The notes under the pieces were generated by a model. It was not told the DNA's origin, did no database searches, and worked only from the letters and a program-made list of their open reading frames with translations. Of a stretch of DNA of 33,314 bases, positions 15,947 through 23,919 are shown piece by piece. The position numbers and the translations under genes were made by a program. The stretch's first letter is position 1. Each line of letters begins with the position of its first letter. The stretch is taken from the NCBI GenBank assembly GCA_903642255.1, contig CAHJWP010000008.1, positions 1 through 33,314 of the forward strand. The letters run 5' to 3'. The DNA comes from Sphingomonadaceae bacterium (GTDB taxonomy: Bacteria > Pseudomonadota > Alphaproteobacteria > Sphingomonadales > Sphingomonadaceae).

Positions 15947-18130
15947 ATGGTCAAGATCATTCTCTTCGCCGACGGCACTGGTAATGCCCGCACGGCACAG
16001 TTCCGCACCAACGTGTGGAAGCTTTACACGGCGATCGACAGTCGTCCCGAAAGTGGCCAGATCGCCTATTATCACGACGGCGTCGGCACCTCGGCATTCG
16101 CTCCGCTGCGCCTGCTCGGCGGGATCTTCGGCCTCGGCCTCGGGCGCAACATCCAGGCGCTCTACGCCTTCCTGTGCCGCAACCTTGGTGCCGAAGACGA
16201 TGAGATCCACCTGTTCGGCTTCAGCCGTGGCGCGTTCACCGTCCGCATCCTCGCCGGGCTGATCCACCACGAGGGCGTCCGGCACATCTACGACGAGGCC
16301 GAACTCGACCGGTGGGTGCGCGACGCCTATCGCCGCAACCGCCTGCGGCTGGCGCTGGCGCAGATGGGCCTCGTTCGCCGGGCGATCGTGTCCGCCGGGG
16401 CGGCGCTTCTCGGCGTGGACCGCAAGCGTGAGTGGTCGGCGACACGGCTGAAGCCGCACATCACGCTGGTCGGTGTGTGGGACACGGTCGCGGCTTATGG
16501 CGGCCCCATCATCGAGATGGTGCGCGGCTTCGACCGCTGGGTCTGGCCGCTGTCGATGCCCGATTACAAACTGGCGGGCAGCGTGCGCCGCGCCCGCCAT
16601 GCCCTGTCGCTCGATGAAGAGCGCGAGGCGTTCCTGCCATTGCCGTGGGACGAGGTCGGCTCCGATCAGCCGGAGCGGATCAGGCAGGTGTGGTTTGCCG
16701 GCGTCCATAGCGATGTCGGCGGCGGCTACGCCGACGACGGGTTGAGCAGCATCGCACTCGCCTGGATGCTCGACGAGGCCAAGGCCGCCGGCCTGACGTT
16801 CCTCCCCGCCGCCGAAGCGGCCATCCGCGACAATGCCAACGCGTGGGGACCGATGCACGATTCGCGCTCGGGCCTTGCGGTGGCCTATCGCTATCAGCCG
16901 CGCAGCATCAACGCGCTGATGGGCCTGACGCCGAACTCGCCGCTGCGCGATCCGGAAAGCGGCAACCAGCCGCTGATGACCGACATAATCGTCCACGACA
17001 GCGTGATCGCGCGTATTCGCGACCCCGACGGCTATGCGCCGATCGTCCTGCCGACCGAGTTTCGCGACGACCGGGGCCGCCACGTGTCACTGCCGGCCGA
17101 CACGCGCGACGCGATCTGGGCGGGTGTCCGGACCCGTCAGCTGTTCCAACGGATGCTGCTGATCACCCTCGCGGCCGCGCTGTTCGCCCCGCTCTACCCG
17201 AAGCCGCCGTGGGTGGTCGTCGGCGACCAGCTACTCGCGCCGCTGCTCGGCACCGTGCTTGGGCTCGTCCCGTTCCTGCCGGACTGGCTGCGCACCGCTT
17301 ATGGCGGAGCCGGATCGTGGCTGTCGATCTGCGCCGTCGCGATGGCGCTGTGGCTCGGGCTCGGCGAGCGGGCGCGAACACGGATCGACCGGCTGTCGGC
17401 CGATATGTGGGCGCGAGGTTCCATTGGCGCGACGAATATCGTCGAGCCCGCCGCGGCCGGGTCGCGAAGCGACTGGCTGCTCAGTCTCACGCTGGCGATA
17501 CGCCGCCGGCTGCGCTGGGACATCCTGCCAGGGGTCTTCGGGCTGGGCTTCTACTTCGTCGCGGCGCTGGTCCTCATCACGGCGATCAGCCAGGGCGCGC
17601 TGATCCGACGTGAGATGGGCGGCGACCTATGCCCGGCGACGGCCCCACCGACCCCGAGCTTCGCCACCGCCGAGCCGTGCCACCACCTTGGCTTCCATGT
17701 CCTCGCGGCGCATCGCTACCGCGTCCGGCTGACCGTCGAGAACCCATGGCGCGACGACGCGGTGGCAACCTCGCCGCTCGGCTTCACCTATGTCGACAGC
17801 CTGAAGCAGGGGTGGCGCGCCGGCGGCACCCTCGGCGCGATTGACGGGGCCGTGGCGCACTTCTTCGGCATCGCCGTCCGCCGTGACCTTGCCGCCCACT
17901 GGTTCCAGCCGGTCATCGCCATCCGCAGCCCGGGCAGCAGCTGGCTGTACAAGGTCGACCTGTCGCCGCAGCTCGCCACCGACGGCAGCTTCTATGCCCA
18001 TTTCGTCGCGCCGGTCGACGGCGACACGGCGATCTACGTCAACGACGCAGTCGTTCCGGGGCAGCCAGCCGACGCCTTTTACGCCAACAACCGGGGCTCG
18101 GCCCGGGTGGAGATCGTCGAAGAATATTGA
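15947..18130 (+). CDS. DUF2235 alpha/beta-hydrolase with membrane segments
   Basis: A 727-residue protein. Residues 1-390 form a DUF2235 (Tle1-like phospholipase) domain: 'FADGTGN' at 7-13, 'YYHDGVGT' at 41-48, the nucleophile elbow 'GFSRGAF' with Ser93, 'GVWDTV' with Asp179, and 'GVHSDVGGGYADDGLS' with His254, the family's probable catalytic triad. The second half has about four hydrophobic stretches (around 'LLITLAAALFAPL', 'APLLGTVLGLVPFLP', 'LSICAVAMALWLGLG' and 'FYFVAALVLITAIS'), then a C-terminal soluble region, so the protein is probably anchored in the inner membrane. DUF2235 enzymes include type VI effectors, but no T6SS genes or immunity protein are adjacent. Lipase or esterase activity is inferred. 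It is 13 bp upstream of the cytochrome gene. Confidence 0.8.
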   Translation: MVKIILFADGTGNARTAQFRTNVWKLYTAIDSRPESGQIAYYHDGVGTSAFAPLRLLGGIFGLGLGRNIQALYAFLCRNLGAEDDEIHLFGFSRGAFTVRILAGLIHHEGVRHIYDEAELDRWVRDAYRRNRLRLALAQMGLVRRAIVSAGAALLGVDRKREWSATRLKPHITLVGVWDTVAAYGGPIIEMVRGFDRWVWPLSMPDYKLAGSVRRARHALSLDEEREAFLPLPWDEVGSDQPERIRQVWFAGVHSDVGGGYADDGLSSIALAWMLDEAKAAGLTFLPAAEAAIRDNANAWGPMHDSRSGLAVAYRYQPRSINALMGLTPNSPLRDPESGNQPLMTDIIVHDSVIARIRDPDGYAPIVLPTEFRDDRGRHVSLPADTRDAIWAGVRTRQLFQRMLLITLAAALFAPLYPKPPWVVVGDQLLAPLLGTVLGLVPFLPDWLRTAYGGAGSWLSICAVAMALWLGLGERARTRIDRLSADMWARGSIGATNIVEPAAAGSRSDWLLSLTLAIRRRLRWDILPGVFGLGFYFVAALVLITAISQGALIRREMGGDLCPATAPPTPSFATAEPCHHLGFHVLAAHRYRVRLTVENPWRDDAVATSPLGFTYVDSLKQGWRAGGTLGAIDGAVAHFFGIAVRRDLAAHWFQPVIAIRSPGSSWLYKVDLSPQLATDGSFYAHFVAPVDGDTAIYVNDAVVPGQPADAFYANNRGSARVEIVEEY

Positions 18131-18137
18131 GGGGGAG
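18131..18137 (+). promoter_or_regulatory. Ribosome-binding site of the di-heme cytochrome gene
   Basis: GGGGGAG starts immediately after the stop of the DUF2235 gene and ends 6 nt before the ATG at 18144. It fixes the start in front of the signal peptide and argues for co-expression of the two genes. Confidence 0.7.
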
Positions 18138-18143
18138 ACTGTC

Positions 18144-19874
18144 ATGCGCCGTCTACATCTGACGCTTGCCGCTGTTGTTGCCGGGGCGGGGCTGGCCACC
18201 GGCGGCATCGTCCTGACGGGCGCTGCACCCGCCGGGCCGCGCTACCTCGATCAGGGCAGCCAATGGGGCGCCGGCGAGCGGGCGAGCTTCTATACCATGG
18301 ACCAGGGCTCGGAGATCATGCCGCTGGCGTGGGCGCGGGCGCTGAGGGCCCCGGACGGCACCCCGTTCCTCGGCGACCGCCTCACCCGCTACGGCTATCT
18401 GCCGCTCGACGACGCCGCCGAGCTGCCGGTCGGCTTCGTCGCCGCGGAACGGGGCGGCGTGACCCGGCTCGGGATGACCTGCGCCGCCTGCCATACCCGC
18501 CAGATCGAGGTCGGCGGTGCGCCGATCCGCATCGACGGCGGCCCCGCGCTGAGCGACTTCCAGTCGTTCCTCGCCGATCTCGACCACGCCGTCGGTCATA
18601 TCCTCGCCGACGAAGCGGCGTTCGCGCCGTTTGCCGATCAGGTGCTGGCGCACCCGGCGACCGCCGACGAGCGGGCGGCTTTGCGGCAGGAGGTGGCCGC
18701 CTGGTATTATCGCCAGCACACTCTGTTCGCCCGTGCGCTACCGGCCGACCCGTGGGGCGTCGGGCGGCTCGATGCGGTCAGCATGATCCTGAACCGCGTG
18801 TCCGGCCTCGACATCGGCACCGCCGACGACGGCATCATCGCCGACAACATCAAGCCGGCCGACGCACCGGTCCGCTACCCGTTCATCTGGGATGCGCCGC
18901 GGCAGGAACGGACGCAATGGCCGGGCTTCGCCGACAACGGCGACGTCGTCCTCGCCAGCGCGCGCAACCTCGGCGAAGTCTATGGCGTGTTCGCTGCCTT
19001 CCATCCCGTCAAGAACGGCAGCCTGCTCGGCTACGACTATCTGACGGAGAACTCGGCCAACTTCACCGGGCTCGACCGGCTCGAGGGGCTGGTCCGGAAG
19101 ATCGGCGCGCCGACGTGGCCGTGGCCGACCGACCCCGACCGCGTCGCGCGCGGGGCGCAGCTGTACGACCAGAACTGCAGCAGCTGCCACGCGATCCGCC
19201 CCGGCGCGCTGCGCCTGTTTCCCGTATCGACGACGTGGAAGACGCCGCTGGTCGACGTCGGCAGCGATACACGCGAGTACGACGTCATGGGCCGCACCGG
19301 CGACACGGGCGTGCTGCAGGGCGCGGTCTATGGCCTTGGCGGCCGGCTGCGCGCGCAGGACCGCGAGTTCAACATCCTCGCGGCGTCGGTCGTCGGCACG
19401 CTGGTCGACCGTTTCGCTCACAACGGCCTGCCGGTCGACGCGCTGATCCAGCCGATCCATCTCGCGCTGCCGCACCTCGGCGGGACCACGGTCAAGACGC
19501 CGCAGCGCGAGCTCGCGGAGGCCTACCACAGCGATGTCGCGGAGCGTGCCGCCAACAGCGTCGCGCACCCCTACGAGGCGCGCGTCCTGCACGGCATCTG
19601 GGCGACCGCGCCCTATCTCCACAACGGGTCGGTCGCCTCGCTCGCCCAGCTGCTCGAGAAGCCCGCGGCGCGGCTGCCGGTCTTCGCCGTCGGCCCCGCC
19701 TACGATCTCGACGCCGTCGGGCTGGCGCCGGTTCAGCCAGGCGTGCCCCACCTGCGCCGGACGACCGGCTGCGACGACCTGAACTCGGGCAACAGCCGCT
19801 GCGGGCATGTTTATGGCACCGATCTTTCGGCGGCCGAGAAGCGCGATCTGCTCGAATATCTGAAGCTGCTGTGA
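18144..19874 (+). CDS. Di-heme RoxA-like cytochrome c
   Basis: A 576-residue exported protein. An N-terminal signal or anchor ('LHLTLAAVVAGAGLATGG') is followed by two c-type heme sites, CAACH at residues 113-117 and CSSCH at 345-349. The C-terminal block 'LHGIWATAPYLHNGSVASL' is the conserved distal part of the RoxA / di-heme cytochrome c peroxidase-like group. Members of this group include the rubber oxygenase RoxA, but many are of unknown function, so polyisoprene cleavage should not be assumed. It would act in the periplasm and need the cytochrome c maturation system. It follows the DUF2235 gene with a strong RBS, suggesting a shared function. Confidence 0.85.
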   Translation: MRRLHLTLAAVVAGAGLATGGIVLTGAAPAGPRYLDQGSQWGAGERASFYTMDQGSEIMPLAWARALRAPDGTPFLGDRLTRYGYLPLDDAAELPVGFVAAERGGVTRLGMTCAACHTRQIEVGGAPIRIDGGPALSDFQSFLADLDHAVGHILADEAAFAPFADQVLAHPATADERAALRQEVAAWYYRQHTLFARALPADPWGVGRLDAVSMILNRVSGLDIGTADDGIIADNIKPADAPVRYPFIWDAPRQERTQWPGFADNGDVVLASARNLGEVYGVFAAFHPVKNGSLLGYDYLTENSANFTGLDRLEGLVRKIGAPTWPWPTDPDRVARGAQLYDQNCSSCHAIRPGALRLFPVSTTWKTPLVDVGSDTREYDVMGRTGDTGVLQGAVYGLGGRLRAQDREFNILAASVVGTLVDRFAHNGLPVDALIQPIHLALPHLGGTTVKTPQRELAEAYHSDVAERAANSVAHPYEARVLHGIWATAPYLHNGSVASLAQLLEKPAARLPVFAVGPAYDLDAVGLAPVQPGVPHLRRTTGCDDLNSGNSRCGHVYGTDLSAAEKRDLLEYLKLL

Positions 19875-20176
19875 GCTGACCTGCTGACCGGTAAAATCGG
19901 CTGCGGCGAGCGTGCTCTGAGGGCGCGAATGTGGCGTTGAGGCCTGCGGTGGTAAAGTCGTTGGTGCCGCGCGCCGGAGCTGTCGACAGGCGGGCGGCGG
20001 CCGTGCGCTGCAGCGCCTGCGCTTTGATCAGGCGTTCAGACAGGTTCGTAACTGGCGAATACCGCGGTGGAGCAGCAGCGACAATTCTACGCGACACGGG
20101 CGCGACTTGTACGAAATGAGTCCAGTTCGGCGAATGTGGTCAGTCGCCTCTGCCGATCGCCTGAACTGTCATCAAG
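19875..20176. other. Intergenic stretch, no gene recognised
   Basis: About 300 bp after the cytochrome stop. Open frames exist on both strands but none has recognisable motifs, a plausible ribosome site or consistent codon use, and I see no convincing hairpin terminator. It probably continues the decayed region described from 20177 onward. Confidence 0.5.
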
Positions 20177-20254
20177 GGCGAGTTCGACCCGCATCGCGCC
20201 GCGCAGCGCCGCGTCGAGGTTCGACAGCGGCTCGTCGAAGAGGAAGACATCGGC
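20177..20254 (-). pseudogene. Fragment of sugar ABC-transporter ATPase (Walker B and D-loop)
   Basis: Translating the minus strand gives 'DVFLFDEPLSNLDAALR', then 'MRVELA'. This is the Walker B/D-loop block of MalK/SmoK-type ATPases, where it reads almost identically. Similarity stops after 'VELA'. The signature motif that should precede it is missing, as is everything between Walker A and this block. It is a remnant, not a gene. Confidence 0.75.
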
Positions 20255-20265
20255 TTGAGCCGGAC

Positions 20266-20391
20266 GATCATGCGGATCAAGGTCGACTTGCCGCACTCCG
20301 CCATCAGGAAGATCGGAAAGAACAGCGCCAGCGCTACTCCCCAGCCGAGAACGGCGACACTGGCGCGGCCGAGCGCGACCCGTGCGCTCAT
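20266..20391 (-). pseudogene. Fused fragments: ABC permease N-terminus joined to ATPase Walker A
   Basis: From an ATG at 20391 the minus strand reads 'MSARVALGRASVAVLGWGVA', then 'LALFFPIFLMA' (20391-20299), the N-terminal first membrane helix of a MalG/SmoG-type permease. It runs directly into 'ECGKSTLIRMI' (20298-20266), the Walker A core of the partner ATPase. The rest of the permease and the ATPase N-terminus are deleted in between. The frame is then lost before the Walker B fragment, which is in another frame. Confidence 0.75.
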
Positions 20392-20392
20392 A

Positions 20393-20545
20393 CCCGAATC
20401 GCCGCGACACAGTGCGGGCCAGCTCCATCGCGACTAGGTTGGCGACAACGATCGCCACCACCTCGCCGGCCGCCACGCCGCCGATGTCGAACTGCAGCAG
20501 CGCGCGACCATGGATCAGGAAGGAGGCGGTTGCCGGGGGCACGCC
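20393..20545 (-). pseudogene. Fragment of sugar ABC-transporter permease C-terminus (MalF/SmoF type)
   Basis: The minus strand reads 'ATASFLIHGRALLQFDIGG', then 'EVVAIVVANLVAMELARTV', the C-terminal periplasmic loop and last helix of a MalF/SmoF-like permease. No upstream part of the gene remains. The stop that should follow is out of frame: the next gene's ATGA overlap is present at 20391-20388 but a frameshift carries this frame past it. Permease, permease, ATPase order is kept as in polyol transporter operons. Confidence 0.7.
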
Positions 20546-20679
20546 AGCTTTAGCGCGAACAACTCGCGGGCACACGGCTAGGCCAATAGAATTGATCGAG
20601 CGTTACATGGATCTGGGTCAGCGACTCATAAAACGCATCCAGATTTTAGTAGCGGCAGGATCTTCGGTTCAGATTCTAC

Positions 20680-23600
20680 TCAATGGAAATCTCGCGACTT
20701 GGGCAGGATGCGGACGCTGCGCGGGTGCCCGTAAGTGCGCGAGTAACCAGGGTGGAGGTCTTCATCGGCTTGCGTTTTCTGAGGAGTGGCATCGTGAGTC
20801 TTTGACAGGAGGTCGAGTTCTGCCGTGCGGTCGTGTATATGAGTCGCCATTAGATGGACCACCCCTTCCGAACTGCGCTGCAGCTCGCCTTCGACCAGCA
20901 TCAGACGCGATGCCATGATATTTTTGCGGTAGCTTTCAAACAGCCGCGCCCAAATGATGACGTTGGTTACGCCGGTTTCATCCTCAAGCGTGACGAAGAT
21001 GGCGTTGCCCTTACCGGGACGCTGCCGGACGAGGACGATGCCGGCGGTTTTAACCTGATCCCCATGTCTGGCGTTGGATGTACCGGCGCAGGTCTGCACG
21101 GCTTCATGGTCGAAAATCGGCCGCAGAAATTGCATCGGATGCGCTTTAAGCGACAGATGTATAGTCTGATAGTCCGCCGCGACCTCCTCGGCTTTCGACA
21201 TGACCGGCAGATTGACATTCGGCTCAATGCCAAGTTCGCTGGCGTCGGCGGCGGCAAATAGCGGCAGGACATCAGACGGTGTTCGACGCGCTTCCCAGAG
21301 TGCGGCGCGACGGTAGAGACCGATCGAGCCGTATGCATCGGCATCGGCAAGCAGGCATAGTGCGCGCTGGGGTAATTTGCCTGTTCGCGCCAGTTGTTCG
21401 ATACTCGTGAAGAGTCGGTTGGCTATGATGTCTTGGCCCCATGCTGCCCGAAAACCATCGATCTGACGAAAGCCGAGACGCAAAGCGAAATCGCCCTTTC
21501 CACGGCATTCAAGGCTATTGTCCCAGTCGCTGAAGTTCACGTCGACGGGCAGCACCTCGACACCATGATCGCGCGCGTCTCTCACGATCTGCGCCGGAGC
21601 GTAGAAACCCATCGGCTGGGCATTGAGCAGCGCGGCTGCAAACACCGCCGGATAGCGGCATTTGATGTACGACGATACCCAGACCAGTCGCGCGAAGGCC
21701 AGTGCGTGGCTTTCGGGAAAGCCGTAACTGCCGAAGCCCTCGATCTGCCTGTAGCAGCGCCGGGCGAACGCCTCATCGTAGCCCCGCCGTACCATGCCGC
21801 CGACCATCTTGGCCTCGAACTGCTCCATGGTTCCGAGATTGCGGAAGGTCGCCATCGCGCGGCGCAGTTGATTAGCTTCCGAGGGGGTGAAATCGGCAGC
21901 GACGATGGCGAGCTTCATCGCCTGTTCCTGAAACAGTGGGATGCCCAGCGTCTTGCCGAGCACGTCCCGCAGTTCGTTCGGGTCATGCGGCGACGCCGGT
22001 GAGGGGAAATCGTGCGACTCGAGACCCTGCCGTCGCCGCAGATAGGGGTGGACCATGTCGCCTTGGATCGGGCCGGGCCGGACAATTGCGACCTGAATGA
22101 CTAGATCGTAGAATTCTCGCGGACGCAGGCGCGGCAGCATGTTCATCTGCGCTCGGCTTTCGACTTGAAACACACCGACACTGTCACCCCGGCACAGCAT
22201 GTCAAAGACATCGGAAGCATCTTCAGGTACGTTATCAAGTGAGTATTGCTTGCCTACATGCGTTTCGATCAGTTCAAACGCCTCGCGGATGCATGACAAC
22301 ATACCGAGTGCCAGCACGTCGACCTTCATCAGGCCCAGTGCATCAATGTCGTCCTTGTCCCATTCAATGAAGGTGCGGTCAGCCATCGCGGCGTTGTGGA
22401 TCGGCACAGTTTCGTCGAGCCGATCCTCGGTTAGTACGAAGCCGCCGACGTGCTGCGACAGGTGGCGTGGGAATTTGAGAATTTGGCCGACTAAATCTGC
22501 GAGCCGGGCGATTTCCGGTGAGTCAGGATCGAAGCCGGTTTCGGTGAAACGCTCGCGCTCCATCTTGTCGGAAAAACTGCCCCAGATGGTGGTACTCAGC
22601 CGTGTCGTGACATCTTCGGTAAGACCCAACGCTTTGCCGACTTCGCGGACCGCGCTGCGCGGACGATAGTGGATCACGGTGGCAGCGATTCCTGCACGCT
22701 CGCGACCGTAGCGGCGATAGATGTACTGCATGACCTCCTCGCGCCGTTCGTGTTCGAAATCGACATCTATATCGGGCGGTTCGCGGCGTTCCTCCGAGAT
22801 GAAGCGGGAAAAAAGCAGATTATTCTTAAGTGGATCGACTGCTGTTATGCCAAGCACGTAACAGATCGCCGAATTGGCCGCCGATCCTCGTCCTTGACAT
22901 AGGATGCCTTTGCCTCGTGCAAACGCGACAATATCGTGAACAGTAAGAAAATACGTAGCGTATTGCTGCCGTTCGATTATGGCGAACTCGTCGGCGAGCA
23001 ATGTTTTCAGCCTGTTCGGAATGCCCTCCGGCCAGCGTTCGTGCGCCTTGTCTAAAGTCAACGTTTCAAGCCAGCCTTGCGGCGTGTATCCCGGCGGAAC
23101 TGGCTCATGCGGGTATTCATACCGCAACTGGCCAAGGTCGAACTGGATGCGCCCAAGCAGTGTCTGCGTCTCGCCGATGGCATGTGGCGCATCGGCAAAC
23201 AGCCTTGCCATTTGTTCAGCGGATTTCAGATGGCGCTCTGCATTGGCAGCAAGCAGACGTCCGGCGCACTGGATGGTGCGCCTTTCGCGAATGCAGGTCA
23301 GGATGTCATGGAGCCGACGTCGATCGGGCGTTGCGTAAAGTGCGTCGTTCACGGCGATCAGCGGCAGCAATGCGGCGCGGGCCTGAGCCAAGCGCTGCTG
23401 AAGCAGCCGTCGGTCGCGCCCGCCATGATCCATGGTGGCGCCAAGCCACACTCGTCCAAGTGCGGCTTGGCGTAATATATTTAACAATGAAGCGGAGCCG
23501 CCTGCCCCCGGCATGACGATCAGCAACAAATCATCACAATGGTCGAGCAGATCGTCGAGATGCAGGATGCAGCCGCCCTTTTCGGCGCGCAGATTGCCGA

Positions 23601-23919
23601 GAGTCAGCAGTCGCGTCAGCCGCCCCCAGCCACGCCGCGTTACCGGATAGGCAACGATGTCCGGAGTGCCGTCCCCGAAAATCAGCCGAGCGCCAGTGAT
23701 GAGCTTGAAGTCGACCTTGCCTAGCCCGGCTTTGGCAGCGTTCTCACTCGCTTCTTTCAGCGCCGACCATGCGCGCACCACCCCAGCAACTGTGTTACGA
23801 TCCGCAATACCTATGCCGCTGTGACCGAGCGACAATGCCTCTCCGATCATATCGGATGGATGCGATGCGCCGTGTAGGAATGAGTAGTTAGTCGTAGCGG
23901 CAAGTTCGGCGAAGATCAC
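20680..23919 (-). CDS. dnaE2: Error-prone DNA polymerase III alpha subunit DnaE2 (ImuC)
   Basis: The translesion polymerase of the ImuABC mutasome, 1079 residues, normal for the family. In order: an N-terminal PHP domain in which the usual His-x-His is replaced ('TTNYSFLHGASHP', residues 9-21), so its metal centre is probably inactive, as in other DnaE2; the polymerase core with 'GRGSAANS' (343-350) and the catalytic Asp383/Asp385 in 'PPDIDVDF'; a third acidic residue in 'MKVDVLALGM'; and a C-terminal OB fold ('GIVLVRQRPGKGNAIFVTLE'). It starts with GTG at 23919, overlapping the imuB stop as GTGA. It works with ImuB after SOS induction to copy damaged templates. Base composition is lower in GC than the flanking genes. 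Confidence 0.95.
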   Translation of the reverse strand: MIFAELAATTNYSFLHGASHPSDMIGEALSLGHSGIGIADRNTVAGVVRAWSALKEASENAAKAGLGKVDFKLITGARLIFGDGTPDIVAYPVTRRGWGRLTRLLTLGNLRAEKGGCILHLDDLLDHCDDLLLIVMPGAGGSASLLNILRQAALGRVWLGATMDHGGRDRRLLQQRLAQARAALLPLIAVNDALYATPDRRRLHDILTCIRERRTIQCAGRLLAANAERHLKSAEQMARLFADAPHAIGETQTLLGRIQFDLGQLRYEYPHEPVPPGYTPQGWLETLTLDKAHERWPEGIPNRLKTLLADEFAIIERQQYATYFLTVHDIVAFARGKGILCQGRGSAANSAICYVLGITAVDPLKNNLLFSRFISEERREPPDIDVDFEHERREEVMQYIYRRYGRERAGIAATVIHYRPRSAVREVGKALGLTEDVTTRLSTTIWGSFSDKMERERFTETGFDPDSPEIARLADLVGQILKFPRHLSQHVGGFVLTEDRLDETVPIHNAAMADRTFIEWDKDDIDALGLMKVDVLALGMLSCIREAFELIETHVGKQYSLDNVPEDASDVFDMLCRGDSVGVFQVESRAQMNMLPRLRPREFYDLVIQVAIVRPGPIQGDMVHPYLRRRQGLESHDFPSPASPHDPNELRDVLGKTLGIPLFQEQAMKLAIVAADFTPSEANQLRRAMATFRNLGTMEQFEAKMVGGMVRRGYDEAFARRCYRQIEGFGSYGFPESHALAFARLVWVSSYIKCRYPAVFAAALLNAQPMGFYAPAQIVRDARDHGVEVLPVDVNFSDWDNSLECRGKGDFALRLGFRQIDGFRAAWGQDIIANRLFTSIEQLARTGKLPQRALCLLADADAYGSIGLYRRAALWEARRTPSDVLPLFAAADASELGIEPNVNLPVMSKAEEVAADYQTIHLSLKAHPMQFLRPIFDHEAVQTCAGTSNARHGDQVKTAGIVLVRQRPGKGNAIFVTLEDETGVTNVIIWARLFESYRKNIMASRLMLVEGELQRSSEGVVHLMATHIHDRTAELDLLSKTHDATPQKTQADEDLHPGYSRTYGHPRSVRILPKSRDFH

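Noticed and set aside
15602-17083. A 493-codon antisense frame across fahA and the DUF2235 gene
   Set aside because: Composition is that of a codon-bias shadow and it spans two genuine genes on the other strand.
19492-20097. A 201-codon minus-strand frame crossing the end of the cytochrome gene
   Set aside because: Its second half is antisense to the cytochrome and its first part has no recognisable similarity.
20087-20575. A 162-codon minus-strand frame that could be called an ABC-transporter gene
   Set aside because: It contains only disconnected permease and ATPase pieces with deletions and frame changes, so it is recorded as pseudogene fragments.
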